From positions 1-59,147 of the forward strand of contig JABZLB010000016.1 of the NCBI GenBank assembly GCA_015256945.1: a stretch of DNA of 59,147 nucleotides. Direction: 5' to 3'. Below the pieces are notes generated by a model that saw nothing but the letters and a program-made list of their open reading frames with translations, made no database searches and was not told the origin of the DNA. Every line of letters begins with the position of its first letter. The first letter of the stretch is position 1. The DNA is from Prevotellaceae bacterium. Lineage in GTDB: Bacteria; Bacteroidota; Bacteroidia; Bacteroidales; Bacteroidaceae. The position numbers and the translations under genes are program-made. Positions 34,696 to 44,090 of the stretch are shown here, piece by piece.

Positions 34696-34812
34696 AATTA
34701 TCATTTTATCTCAGAAGAGTGACGGTTTTTCTTATTTTTCTTTTCTATTTTACACCTTTCAGAGTATGCAAAAAATTCAGAATTATTTTGTCAAACTCTC
34801 ATCTTCAGTACA

Positions 34813-35673
34813 TTAAAAACAGCCCATTTGCAAGGTATAAAGATATATAACCGCAGCCGGGATAGCAAGCAGACTCGAATCAAAACGATCAAGCATTCCG
34901 CCATGCCCCGGGAGAATATTGCCACTATCCTTAATACCTAATGTACGTTTAAACAGGCTCTCAACAAGGTCGCCCCAGGTTCCGAAGAACACAACGACAA
35001 TGCCTAAACCTGCCCACATCAGCAGATATTCGGCAGTAAGGTTATGCCCGTTAATCACCCAGGCTGTTACACAAGCCGCTATAATAACCAGCAAACCGCC
35101 GCCAATACTCCCCTCCCACGTTTTTCCGGGTGATACACGGGGAAATAATTTGTGCTTGCCAAAGGCAGAACCGCTAAGGTATGCACCACTGTCGTTAACC
35201 CACAAAAAGACGAAAAGGCAAAGAGGTACAACCATAATCTTTGTACCGTTACCTCCTAAGGCACCAAGAATATTGATGAGAGAGAACGACAATGCAATAT
35301 AAACCTGCCCAAACATAGTATATGCCCAGTTGGCAATTGCATTGTCGGCCTTCAGATAAAGTTCGCTAATGAGGAGATAAAGTAATGTAAGGAGATAAGG
35401 TGTCAACACCATAAAACCGTTGACAATACCGTTTACCCATCCGGCCACAGCGAGGAAAAGGTATATGCCTGCTACCGTAGAGATAAAACGGTTAACACTT
35501 ACTCCCTCAACATATTCGTTAATCAGGCCTGTATATTCCCACATGGTCAATCCTGTGATAAGGGCAAACAGAAGAACCATTGCATGCACATTGAGGAAAC
35601 CCGATACCATAACGGCAACGAAAAGCACTCCTGTAATTGACCTTATTATCAGGTTTTTCTTTTTCTCATTCAT
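34813..35673 (-). CDS. cdsA: Phosphatidate cytidylyltransferase
   Basis: A 286-residue integral membrane enzyme that makes CDP-diacylglycerol from phosphatidate and CTP. Several membrane helices run through it. The SPGKTWEGSIGGG motif and the C-terminal signature KDSGNILPGHGGMLDRFDS are intact. It is the last gene of the rsfS-ftsH-cdsA operon, 16 bp after ftsH. Confidence 0.94.
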   Translation of the reverse strand: MNEKKKNLIIRSITGVLFVAVMVSGFLNVHAMVLLFALITGLTMWEYTGLINEYVEGVSVNRFISTVAGIYLFLAVAGWVNGIVNGFMVLTPYLLTLLYLLISELYLKADNAIANWAYTMFGQVYIALSFSLINILGALGGNGTKIMVVPLCLFVFLWVNDSGAYLSGSAFGKHKLFPRVSPGKTWEGSIGGGLLVIIAACVTAWVINGHNLTAEYLLMWAGLGIVVVFFGTWGDLVESLFKRTLGIKDSGNILPGHGGMLDRFDSSLLAIPAAVIYLYTLQMGCF

Positions 35674-35689
35674 AAGTCTGAGTTTCTAT

Positions 35690-37909
35690 TTATTCTTCTG
35701 TTTTTGTGGTTTTAGCCTGTTCTGCCTCTTTGTCAGCTGTTGTCGATGGCGAGGTTTCTTCTGCCGTTGCATTGTCTTTTGATGTCCCGGTTATGGAAGA
35801 ATCAACGCTTCGAGCCTCCTTGTCAGCCGATGTTGCAGCTTCGTGCTCAGCCTGAGCCTGCTTCACAATGTCGGGCATGTCTTCCAAGCGTGGTGCCTCC
35901 GACTGTTCTTCAGCCTCTTTTTCCTGAGCTAACTTATCGTTTTCCTTAATAAGTTCTTCTGTACGGCTAACCCATGGACGCTTGCCAAATATCTTCTCAA
36001 CATCCTCAGCATAAATAACTTCTTTCGCAAAGAGAAGGTCTGCCAGCTGCTTATGCCCTTCCTTATGCTCGCTTAATATATCTTTTGCACGACGATATTG
36101 CTCGTTAATCATGGCTAATACTTCGTCGTCCATCACCTTTGCAGTAGTCTCACTATAAGGCTTTTGGAACGAATATTCCTGATTATTATAATAACAAATA
36201 TTCGGCAACTTGTCGCTCATACCCGCATAAGCTATCATACCGTAAGCCGATTTTGTAGCCCTTTCAAGGTCGTTCATGGCACCGGTAGATATATGTCCGG
36301 TAAACAAATCTTCGGCAGCGCGACCACCCAACAATGCACACATTTCGTCAAGCATCTGTTCTTTTGTGGTGATAACACGCTCCTCAGGCAGATACCATGC
36401 TGCACCGAGAGCCTGTCCACGCGGTACGATAGTAACCTTAACAAGAGGATCTGCATGCTCACAGAACCATCCTATGGTAGCATGGCCTGCTTCATGTATA
36501 GCAATAGCGCGCTTTTCATCACTTGTCATTACCTTGGTTTTCTTCTCTAAACCACCTATAATGCGGTCAACGGCATCGAGAAAGTCCTGCTTGCTCACGC
36601 TTGTCTTGTTATGACGAGCCGCTATCAGGGCTGCTTCATTGCAAACATTGGCAATATCTGCGCCCGAAAAGCCTGGGGTTTGACGTGCAAGAAAGTCGAT
36701 GTCAAGACTTTGATCAATCTTCAACGGCCTCAGATGGACGTTGAAAATAGCCTTGCGTTCAGCAAGGTCAGGGAGGTCAACGTGTATCTGTCTGTCAAAG
36801 CGACCCGGACGCAATAAGGCTTTATCCAGCATATCAGCGCGGTTTGTTGCAGCCAATACAATCACACCCGAGTTCGAACCAAAGCCATCCATCTCGGTGA
36901 GAAGCGCGTTAAGGGTATTCTCTCGTTCGTCATTTCCACCCATTGCAGGGTTCTTTGAACGAGCACGTCCGATGGCATCTATCTCATCAATGAAAATAAT
37001 ACACGGAGCTTTCTGCTTGGCTTGTGCAAAGACATCGCGCACACGGCTGGCACCTACACCTACAAACATCTCAACAAAATCAGAACCACTCATCGAGAAA
37101 AAGGGCACACCGGCTTCGCCTGCAACGGCTTTTGCCAACAACGTTTTACCCGTTCCAGGAGGACCAATAAGCAAAGCACCCTTGGGAATCTTACCTCCAA
37201 GATCAGTGAATTTGTGAGGATTCTTCAGAAATTCCACAATCTCCTGCACTTCTTGCTTGGCTCCTTCCTGTCCGGCTACATCCTTAAAGGTAATGCCTAA
37301 GTCGTTACCTTTCTCATAAAGACGGGCTTTACTTTTGCCCACATTGAACACACCGGCACCGCCTCCTGCGCCATTCATGTTACGATTAAACATCCAAAAG
37401 AGGAACACTAAGAACAGAAGTGGTGAGAGATTTAAGAGTATTGACCAAATGTCGGTTCCCTTAGCGTTGTCATAACTAAAGCCACCCAACTTATGATTAT
37501 GCTGGGCAGTATCTAAAAATTTTTCTAATTCGTCGACCGATCCAAACTGAACCGTTACATAAGGATTACTTCCAACCTGCTGCGCTGTCATGTTAAACAC
37601 GTTGCGTATAAACTTAGGCTTCACATACATACGCAATGTATTCTCGCTTTTATTTACAACCACGCGCTGCGCATAGCCTTTATTGACATAGGCTTTAAAG
37701 TCGGAATAGTTAGCCTCCTGACTGCCGCCAGCACTCTTTGCTATCGAATCTCCGCCACCTGAAAATAATAAGATGGCCAGAACAACGGCCACAATAATGT
37801 ACAACCAGTTCATATTGAACCGGGGCATCTTGGGTTGATTATCGCTGTTCTGTGGGTTTTGTCTGTTGTTGTCCATTGTTGGCTTATTCTTTTTATTAGA
37901 TAAAGGCAC
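35690..37909 (-). CDS. ftsH: ATP-dependent zinc metalloprotease FtsH
   Basis: A 739-residue membrane AAA+ protease. A membrane segment at about 33-50 is followed by a periplasmic domain, a second membrane segment at about 156-172, the AAA+ domain with GPPGTGKT and IIFIDEIDAIG, and the protease domain with the zinc motif HEAGHA. The C-terminal 85 or so residues are Glu/Ala/Thr-rich and low-complexity. The Met at residue 12 (37876) is another possible start. It lies 23 bp after rsfS. Confidence 0.95.
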   Translation of the reverse strand: MPLSNKKNKPTMDNNRQNPQNSDNQPKMPRFNMNWLYIIVAVVLAILLFSGGGDSIAKSAGGSQEANYSDFKAYVNKGYAQRVVVNKSENTLRMYVKPKFIRNVFNMTAQQVGSNPYVTVQFGSVDELEKFLDTAQHNHKLGGFSYDNAKGTDIWSILLNLSPLLFLVFLFWMFNRNMNGAGGGAGVFNVGKSKARLYEKGNDLGITFKDVAGQEGAKQEVQEIVEFLKNPHKFTDLGGKIPKGALLIGPPGTGKTLLAKAVAGEAGVPFFSMSGSDFVEMFVGVGASRVRDVFAQAKQKAPCIIFIDEIDAIGRARSKNPAMGGNDERENTLNALLTEMDGFGSNSGVIVLAATNRADMLDKALLRPGRFDRQIHVDLPDLAERKAIFNVHLRPLKIDQSLDIDFLARQTPGFSGADIANVCNEAALIAARHNKTSVSKQDFLDAVDRIIGGLEKKTKVMTSDEKRAIAIHEAGHATIGWFCEHADPLVKVTIVPRGQALGAAWYLPEERVITTKEQMLDEMCALLGGRAAEDLFTGHISTGAMNDLERATKSAYGMIAYAGMSDKLPNICYYNNQEYSFQKPYSETTAKVMDDEVLAMINEQYRRAKDILSEHKEGHKQLADLLFAKEVIYAEDVEKIFGKRPWVSRTEELIKENDKLAQEKEAEEQSEAPRLEDMPDIVKQAQAEHEAATSADKEARSVDSSITGTSKDNATAEETSPSTTADKEAEQAKTTKTEE

Positions 37910-37932
37910 TGTATCAAAGCTTATGCCAAAAT

Positions 37933-38289
37933 CTAATCCACATTAGGAATTTTGGTAATTTTAGCATCTTCCCATAACCTTTCAAGGTTATAGAACTCGC
38001 GTGTCTCAGGTAAGAATACATGAACAATGACGTCAACGAAGTCGATAGCCACCCATTGGTTATTACCTAACCCGTTTACACCAATAGGCTTTTCACCAGC
38101 CTCAATGCGGCATTTATCGCCTATTGATTCACAGATAGCCTCTATTTGTGCGGGAGAATTACCCTGACATATTACGAAATAACTTGTAACGCTACCTTCT
38201 ATATGATTTAAATCGACAATAACAATGTCCTGTCCCTTCTTCTCTTCTATCCCTCTGACAATGATATTTACCAGTTCTTTACTGTTCAT
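37933..38289 (-). CDS. rsfS: Ribosomal silencing factor RsfS
   Basis: A 118-residue protein of the RsfS/Iojap family: KKGQDIVIVDL near the N-terminus, SYFVICQGNSPAQIEAI, and the C-terminal NNQWVAIDFVDVIVHVFLPETREFYNLERLW. It binds L14 and blocks subunit joining under starvation. It leads the rsfS-ftsH-cdsA operon, with a -7 element at 38358-38365. Confidence 0.94.
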   Translation of the reverse strand: MNSKELVNIIVRGIEEKKGQDIVIVDLNHIEGSVTSYFVICQGNSPAQIEAICESIGDKCRIEAGEKPIGVNGLGNNQWVAIDFVDVIVHVFLPETREFYNLERLWEDAKITKIPNVD

Positions 38290-38357
38290 TCAATAAAATT
38301 ATATACGTAATTACTGTTTAAAGATACTTAAAACCCTGTGTTTTCAAGCATGTTCTG

Positions 38358-38365
38358 CAAAGTTA
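38358..38365 (-). promoter_or_regulatory. -7 element for rsfS operon
   Basis: CAAAGTTA reads TAACTTTG on the minus strand, giving a leader of about 60 bases. The -33 element is not clear. Confidence 0.5.
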
Positions 38366-38445
38366 AACCTTTTCCCGTATATAGATATTGAAATAGGATA
38401 TAAATTGGATAAAATTAAGTTTTTCGCAAAAAAGCCACTCGAAAA

Positions 38446-38477
38446 TTTGCATATTCGCATTACATTACATACCTTTG
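38446..38477 (+). promoter_or_regulatory. Promoter of tRNA-Gln
   Basis: TTTG at 38446-38449, 20 bp, TACCTTTG at 38470-38477. The tRNA begins 34 bp after the -7 element. Confidence 0.78.
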
Positions 38478-38511
38478 CAACCGCATTTTAGAAATAAAGC
38501 GCAATACATTC

Positions 38512-38582
38512 TGGGATATGGTGTAATGGTAACACTACAGATTCTGGTCCTGTCATTCTTGGTTCGAGTCCGAGTATCCCAA
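38512..38582 (+). tRNA. tRNA-Gln (anticodon CTG)
   Basis: Acceptor TGGGATA/TATCCCA, D arm GTGT..ACAC, anticodon stem ACAGA/CCTGT with a mismatch next to the loop, loop TTCTGGT (anticodon CTG, reading CAG), and T stem CTTGG/CCGAG with loop TTCGAGT. The U1-A72 pair of tRNA-Gln is present. CCA is not encoded. Confidence 0.9.
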
Positions 38583-38584
38583 CA

Positions 38585-38613
38585 AAAGAGAACCTTTTAC
38601 GGTTCTCTTTTTT
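38585..38613 (+). terminator. Terminator of tRNA-Gln
   Basis: AAAGAGAACC (38585-38594) pairs with GGTTCTCTTT (38601-38610), followed by a T tract. Confidence 0.8.
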
Positions 38614-38677
38614 CTATTTTACAACATACTTCTCATATCTTCATATTTACCATGTCAGAAAAATAAAACGGCAAACT

Positions 38678-38708
38678 TTTGCATTTGTCATACTTTTTTC
38701 TAACTTTG
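38678..38708 (+). promoter_or_regulatory. Promoter of the ECF sigma factor gene
   Basis: TTTG at 38678-38681, 19 bp, TAACTTTG at 38701-38708. This is a housekeeping-type promoter 23 bp before the ATG at 38732. Confidence 0.75.
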
Positions 38709-38731
38709 TCAAAAATATTAACCTTGAAGAC

Positions 38732-39340
38732 ATGTTGGAAAGGGAACTCTTAGAACAAGTAAAGGAGGGAAAGGTTGAAGCTTTTGAATACATCTACCAT
38801 AAATATTATAACTTTTTATGTCGCTTTTCCATGCACTTTCTGCACGACAAGCTCATGACAGAAGAGGTTGTAGACGACGTGTTATTTTACTTATGGGACC
38901 ATCGTGAGGAAATAAATATCGACTCGCTCAAAGGGTATCTCGTAAAGGCTGTACGCAACAGGTCGATTAATGCAGTTAAAGCCGCTGCCAGAAATCACGA
39001 ATCTTTCTTCTCATATATTGCCACAAATGAAGGCGTCGACTTCATCGACTCGTTGCTTTTACCCAACGAAGAGAGTTCGCCCATGGGGTATTTATTGCAG
39101 AATGAACTGGAAAATGTATTGAGAAAAGCCATAGAAAACCTCCCCAAAGAGTGCCGGACGGTATTTAAGATGAGCCGTTTTGAAGGGAAAAAATACAATG
39201 AAATAGCTCTCCAGCTGGGCATATCGGTAAACACTGTCAAGTATCATACCAAGAATGCCTTGCGTATTCTCTCCGAAAATATATCAAACTATCATATCCT
39301 TTTATTTTTATTGATTTATGCAAATCAGGCTATCCTTTAA
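38732..39340 (+). CDS. ECF sigma-70 factor (Bacteroidetes FecI-like)
   Basis: A 202-residue sigma factor with regions 2 (about 20-90, MTEEVVDDVLFYLWDHREE) and 4 (about 130-185, RTVFKMSRFEGKKYNEIALQLGISVNTVKYH). It is of the family expanded in Bacteroidota that controls SusC/SusD loci together with FecR-type anti-sigma factors. The anti-sigma gene follows after 80 bp, then a SusC with an STN domain, so the three form a trans-envelope signalling module. The housekeeping promoter in front suggests basal expression; its own target promoter cannot be identified from one locus. The C-terminal NYHILLFLLIYANQAIL is an odd hydrophobic tail. Confidence 0.9.
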   Translation: MLERELLEQVKEGKVEAFEYIYHKYYNFLCRFSMHFLHDKLMTEEVVDDVLFYLWDHREEINIDSLKGYLVKAVRNRSINAVKAAARNHESFFSYIATNEGVDFIDSLLLPNEESSPMGYLLQNELENVLRKAIENLPKECRTVFKMSRFEGKKYNEIALQLGISVNTVKYHTKNALRILSENISNYHILLFLLIYANQAIL

Positions 39341-39420
39341 GCTTTTATTATTGTCTTACATATATAGAAGAGGCTATCAGGCCGGACAAATCATCGCCAA
39401 ACATCCTGTGGAACTAAGTT

Positions 39421-40440
39421 ATGGATAAACAAATGGATAATAAACAAAATATAAATTCGGACATAGACACGCTCGTTGTAAGCTTCATGGATGGAACCAT
39501 CAGCCATGACGATTTTGCATTGCTGAAAGCATGGACCTTCGCCAACGCCCAAAATCGTGAATATGTAAGACGCCGGATTGACGTGTTGGTTACGTCAGAT
39601 GTATTATTTAACAATACTGAATTTAACGAAGCACAGGCTTTTGACCGATTCTTACAACACATTAAGCCAACAGAGAAAACCGCACAGCTCAAGCCGTTAC
39701 ACCTTAATATATGGAGGGTGGTAGCGGGAATTGCTGCTGCTATTCTGCTAATTCTGCTTCCATGGGCTGGTTATAAGGCTGGCACAATAGCGGTAAAGGA
39801 CAAGCTTGCGCAAATAGAAACGGTAACTCCACAGGGTTCTCAGGCTACAATTACGCTGCCTGACGGAACCGTTGTAAGGCTTAAGCAGGGTTCACGACTG
39901 CTGTATTCTCAAAACTTTGGCATTGAAAACCGTGACGTTACGATTGAAGGAGAAGCCCATTTCAATGTTAAGCACATGTCTGACCATGATTTTCGTGTAA
40001 AAACAGGAGCATTAACCATTGTAGATAAGGGAACAGAGTTTAGTGTTCGCAATTATGAAACAGAATCTTTCGTTAGTGTAGAATTGGAGAAAGGTAAAGT
40101 AATGGTAGAAAATTCTATCCTGAAAGAGACCTGCAAAACGATGTTACCAGGCGACCGTATCGTCGTAAACAAGAAGACTGGCCACATGGAGAAGTTGCAA
40201 ATAGCAAAGGATACGATCTATAAAAAGCTGGTATTCGAAGATGCGAAGCTCGAAAAGGTGGCATCAATACTTAGTAACGCATACGGAGTAAAGATACATT
40301 TAAGCAACAAAATAAAAGATAAGTTGTTCAATGGCCGCTTTAATATCGGACAAACTACACTTGACAACATTCTCGACAACATGTCAGCCACCCGTCAAAT
40401 ACAATATAGAAAGGAAGGAAAAACCTACTATATTTATTAA
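39421..40440 (+). CDS. FecR-type anti-sigma factor
   Basis: The 339-residue protein has a cytoplasmic N-terminal helical part (about 15-85) that would bind the sigma factor, one membrane segment at about 98-118, a periplasmic FecR domain (ETVTPQGSQATITLPDGTVV and onward), and a C-terminal DUF4974-like domain at about 265-339 (KLVFEDAKLEKVASILSNAYGVKI). The latter resembles STN folds and would contact the STN domain of the SusC protein. It lies between the sigma factor and the STN-SusC gene, 21 bp before the latter. Confidence 0.92.
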   Translation: MDKQMDNKQNINSDIDTLVVSFMDGTISHDDFALLKAWTFANAQNREYVRRRIDVLVTSDVLFNNTEFNEAQAFDRFLQHIKPTEKTAQLKPLHLNIWRVVAGIAAAILLILLPWAGYKAGTIAVKDKLAQIETVTPQGSQATITLPDGTVVRLKQGSRLLYSQNFGIENRDVTIEGEAHFNVKHMSDHDFRVKTGALTIVDKGTEFSVRNYETESFVSVELEKGKVMVENSILKETCKTMLPGDRIVVNKKTGHMEKLQIAKDTIYKKLVFEDAKLEKVASILSNAYGVKIHLSNKIKDKLFNGRFNIGQTTLDNILDNMSATRQIQYRKEGKTYYIY

Positions 40441-40461
40441 AATAACAGTGCAAACAGGCTC

Positions 40462-43400
40462 ATGAGCCACTGTATTCGGAGAGTTTTACTGTTGTTTATG
40501 CTGTGCCTCTTTGCAGGTATTCCTGCCTTAAGCCAGCAAGTTTCACTGACACTTCACAGGGTGACGGTAAAGCAAGCCATGCGCCATTTTACACAAAAGA
40601 CAGGCTTTTCGTTCGTATATTTTTCTACCGACATTGATGTACACCGACGCATTAACGTTACAATAAAGCAGGCAAGTATTCATGATGCCATCAGCGAAAT
40701 TCTGAAAGGACAGGATGTTTCCTTTCAAATTCAGGAAAAATCAATCATTATTCAGCGCATAGAGAAGCCCCAACTTCAGAAGCAACTTCCAACCGTAAAG
40801 ACGATAACGGCAACTGGTTACGTTGTAGACAGCGAAGGTCGCCCCATAATTGGGGCCACAGTATATCAGCGTGGCTCAAAAATAGGAACGGTAACCGACA
40901 TAAATGGCCATTTTAAGTTAGATATTCCAGCGGGTAGCACATTAGAGTTTTCGTACATAGGCTATAAACCGCGCAAAGCAAAGGCTGCTGAAGACCTACG
41001 ACTTAAAATGGAAGAAAACCCGTCATCGCTAAACGAGATAATTATCATTGGCTATGGTTCATTGACCAGAAAAGAAACCTCATCGGCCATATCGCACGTC
41101 AATGCCGACCAACTGGCCCGCGTTTCTTCCATTGATGCAGGGGCTTTATTGCTTGGAAAGGTATCAGGACTGTCAGTTGTCAACACCGGTATAGGCGATC
41201 CTAACGAACAAACCAGCCTGCAGCTGCGTGGAATATCCTCACGAAGTGCGGGCCTCAGGCCGTTAATTGTCGTAGATGGCGTCCCGGATGCAAATCTTAC
41301 CAACGTAAACACAGCGGATATAGAATCTATTGATGTACTGAAAGATGGCGCAGCCTCAGCTATTTACGGCACGAGAGCGAGCAACGGCGTAATAATCGTT
41401 AACCTTAAAAAGGGTTCACAAGATGGGATGGCACACGCACGGTATGAGTTTAACTATGCCATGAATGTGCCTAAACGCGAGATTGACTTGCTCACACCAG
41501 CCGAATACCGGCAATATCGCGCCGTAAACAACCCGTTCTTAGACAAGGGAGCCAGCACCGACTGGTTTAAAGCTGCCACCCAAACCGGCACAACCCAAAT
41601 ACATACCTTAAGTTTTACGGGTGGAAACAAGAATACCAATTATCGGGTTACAGCCGATTACCGTTACGCTACGGGGATAGACCTGAGGTCGTCGCGCCGG
41701 GAATATGGTGCCCGAATGAATGTAAGCCATACACCCACAGGCAAAATATTTACCTTTACAGCCCATATTTCTCCACGCTATATTCAGCGCAACAATGCCG
41801 ACTGGAGCTGGTTTTCGTCTCTTTTAAGCAACAATCCTACAATGCCTGTTAAAGATTCATCGGGCAGGTATACCGATTTCTTCGGCTCTTCAGGAAGTAA
41901 CGTCATTGAGGATATGAAGACCGTTAAGGATGGTTCTGAAATAAAGCTCCTGAATTGGGACGGTATTGCCCGGGCAAATTTGTCGTCATTGTTGTTCCCT
42001 GCCAGCGATAACATCATGCTGAATGCACAGCTTACGTATGCCGAAAGTCGCGTTGACAAGTTTTATTATTTTTACAGTCCTTCTACCTATACGGGCAACC
42101 TTCATGATGGATACAAAGGTCAGGCCAGCCGAAGCTATCATAATTTGACAGAGCATAACCTTGATTTTGTAGTTAATTTAAACTGGCAGCTCAAATTAAA
42201 CCATCATATCAAAGCTATGATGGGGTACAGTTATACCTATGGTATGAGGCAAGGGCTGGCAGGAGAAAACAAGAATTTCAACAGCGATATACTTACCTGG
42301 AACAACCTTGGTGCCGGCGAATGGTCAGGAGCCGAAAAGGGACGCACAGACGTATCATCATACAAAAACGACCATAAGCTTATCGGGTTCTTCGGACGCT
42401 TGAATTATTGTTATGCAAACAGGTACATAGCCAGCCTGTCGCTCAGGCACGAAGGGTCGTCACGCTTTGGTAAAAACCACAAGTGGGGAGGCTTTCCTGC
42501 CTTTTCTTTGGGCTGGAGGCTCTCTAAAGAAAAGGCTTTTGAGAATATAAAATGGATTACCGACCTGAAGCTGCGTTACGATTTCGGCATCACAGGTAAT
42601 CAGGATTTTGACAACTATCTGTCGCTGTCTACCTACCGTTCGTTTGGCGAAGCCCCTTACGAAGACAAGCTTTACCGCGTATGGGGGCCGAACAGGAATC
42701 CCAATCCCGATTTACGCTGGGAGAAAGGATACAACCAAAACATAGGGATTGACTTTTCATTGTTCCACGATCGCGTCAATGGCTCTGTTAATTATTACCA
42801 CCGCCGTCAGACCGATTTGCTGGGAAACTATTCGGTTTCTGTCCCACCGAACCTCTTTAATGAAACTTATACCAACGTCGGCACACTGAAAAACAGAGGC
42901 TGGGAGGTCGATCTGACCGTTATACCATTGTATACACCCAACCTGAAATGGACTATCGAAGGTAACGCCTACACCAATTATAACGAGTTTTCGAGCTTTT
43001 CAAACAACATCTATACGGGGCAGACCTTCTACGGTTCCTGCATGATGGATAACCCTGGCAACCCTGGTTATCTGCAGCGTATTGAAGTAGGTAAGCGAAT
43101 TGGTAATTTCTTTACGTTCCGTTATGCAGGTATCAGCAAGGACGGCAACTGGTTAATATACGACAAAAACAACCTGGTTATACCCATTGACAAGGGTACC
43201 GACGATGACAAAGCTGTTACAGGCAACGGGCTTCCCAAGTTTAACATGGCCTTGAACAACCGTATTACATGGAAAAACATGGATATAAGCGTGGCCATGC
43301 GCGGTGTATTTGGTTTTGACATATTCGATGTTCACGATTTCTATTACGGCCTTCAGTCGGGCCTGGGCAACGTTACGTCAAATGCCTTCCGACGAAATGC

Positions 43401-43689
43401 CTACATCACAAAAGGTTCAAATGTAATCAGCGATTATTTTATTCATCGCGGCGACTATTGGAAAATAGAATCGTTAACCATAGGCTATACTGCTCATTTT
43501 GCAAAAAAATATCTTGAAAACCTTCGTGTTTACGCCTCGGCTAACAACTTATACACGTTTACTCATTTCCCCGGCATCGACCCTTCCCTATACCAGGTAA
43601 ACGGTCTTACGCCAGGAACATTAGGCGGCAGAAGCGCCTACTATCCTTCAGTATTCCAGTTTGTATGGGGCTTGCAGGTTATTTTCTAA
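40462..43689 (+). CDS. SusC/RagA-type TonB-dependent receptor with STN signalling domain
   Basis: A 1075-residue outer-membrane protein. After the signal peptide (ending ALSQ) comes an STN domain (about 27-100, LHRVTVKQAMRHFTQKTGFS), then a carboxypeptidase-regulatory-like domain (about 115-185), the plug with the SusC signature (GISSRSAGLRPLIVVDGVPD; IESIDVLKDGAASAIYGTRA) and the barrel ending in VIF. STN domains pass a ligand signal to a FecR protein, encoded just upstream. It has no SusD directly behind it. It is paralogous over plug and barrel to the second SusC at 45261. It is a likely sensor-transducer. Two GC-rich hairpins follow the stop. Confidence 0.94.
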   Translation: MSHCIRRVLLLFMLCLFAGIPALSQQVSLTLHRVTVKQAMRHFTQKTGFSFVYFSTDIDVHRRINVTIKQASIHDAISEILKGQDVSFQIQEKSIIIQRIEKPQLQKQLPTVKTITATGYVVDSEGRPIIGATVYQRGSKIGTVTDINGHFKLDIPAGSTLEFSYIGYKPRKAKAAEDLRLKMEENPSSLNEIIIIGYGSLTRKETSSAISHVNADQLARVSSIDAGALLLGKVSGLSVVNTGIGDPNEQTSLQLRGISSRSAGLRPLIVVDGVPDANLTNVNTADIESIDVLKDGAASAIYGTRASNGVIIVNLKKGSQDGMAHARYEFNYAMNVPKREIDLLTPAEYRQYRAVNNPFLDKGASTDWFKAATQTGTTQIHTLSFTGGNKNTNYRVTADYRYATGIDLRSSRREYGARMNVSHTPTGKIFTFTAHISPRYIQRNNADWSWFSSLLSNNPTMPVKDSSGRYTDFFGSSGSNVIEDMKTVKDGSEIKLLNWDGIARANLSSLLFPASDNIMLNAQLTYAESRVDKFYYFYSPSTYTGNLHDGYKGQASRSYHNLTEHNLDFVVNLNWQLKLNHHIKAMMGYSYTYGMRQGLAGENKNFNSDILTWNNLGAGEWSGAEKGRTDVSSYKNDHKLIGFFGRLNYCYANRYIASLSLRHEGSSRFGKNHKWGGFPAFSLGWRLSKEKAFENIKWITDLKLRYDFGITGNQDFDNYLSLSTYRSFGEAPYEDKLYRVWGPNRNPNPDLRWEKGYNQNIGIDFSLFHDRVNGSVNYYHRRQTDLLGNYSVSVPPNLFNETYTNVGTLKNRGWEVDLTVIPLYTPNLKWTIEGNAYTNYNEFSSFSNNIYTGQTFYGSCMMDNPGNPGYLQRIEVGKRIGNFFTFRYAGISKDGNWLIYDKNNLVIPIDKGTDDDKAVTGNGLPKFNMALNNRITWKNMDISVAMRGVFGFDIFDVHDFYYGLQSGLGNVTSNAFRRNAYITKGSNVISDYFIHRGDYWKIESLTIGYTAHFAKKYLENLRVYASANNLYTFTHFPGIDPSLYQVNGLTPGTLGGRSAYYPSVFQFVWGLQVIF

Positions 43690-43734
43690 GCATAAACAAA
43701 AGCTATGCCGGTTACATTATATTGTAAAGCTGAG

Positions 43735-43776
43735 TGTGTGGCGGCCGCCAGCAACGCTGCTGGCTGCCGTCACACA
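43735..43776. terminator. Strong hairpin 1 after the STN-SusC gene
   Basis: TGTGTGGCGGC (43735-43745) through GCCAGCA (43747-43753) pairs with TGCTGGC (43758-43764) and GCCGTCACACA (43766-43776). This gives a stem of about 18 pairs with one mismatch and a G-T pair, and a 4-nt loop ACGC. No T tract follows. Confidence 0.6.
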
Positions 43777-43784
43777 ACACGTCT

Positions 43785-43816
43785 GGCGACCGTCAACAGC
43801 ACTGTTGACGGCCGCC
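43785..43816. terminator. Strong hairpin 2 after the STN-SusC gene
   Basis: GGCG-A-CCGTCAACA pairs with TGTTGACGG-C-CGCC around a 4-nt loop (GCAC), one mismatch. The layout is like that of hairpin 1, which starts 50 bp upstream. Confidence 0.55.
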
Positions 43817-44090
43817 CAACAATGACAAAAAGCATACAAGGAGAGAACCCATAAGACTGAAACACAGCAGAAAATCATCAGTAACAAACCTAAAAAAGGT
43901 CATTAAAAAATATTTTGCATTTTATACTACCCCATCGCTGCTTGAATTTGTCTCTACTGATAGAGAAACAATCTACAAAAGCGCCTTGTATACAGACGTG
44001 GATCTGGTGACGTATTTTGAACAAACTTAAATACTAAACAATATGTGTAATAAACCAAAAACAAAAAACCTCATGGAGGAACTAAAACGC

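Larger units (their letters stand above)
34133..34812. other. 680-bp intergenic region with phased repeat array 3
   Basis: No credible gene is seen. It holds the -7 element of rsmA, about 330 bp of AT-rich sequence without clear features, the phased array at 34500-34642, the terminator of cdsA at 34666-34695, and an AAAATTCAGAATT stretch at about 34771 that resembles one after array 2. Confidence 0.65.
43690..44090. other. Intergenic region with two GC-rich hairpins
   Basis: No gene is supported. It holds the paired hairpins at 43735-43816 and AT-rich sequence. An in-frame upstream ATG for the next gene is at 44043. No convincing TTTG/TAnnTTTG promoter is visible, which would fit use of the ECF sigma factor or read-through. 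Confidence 0.55.
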
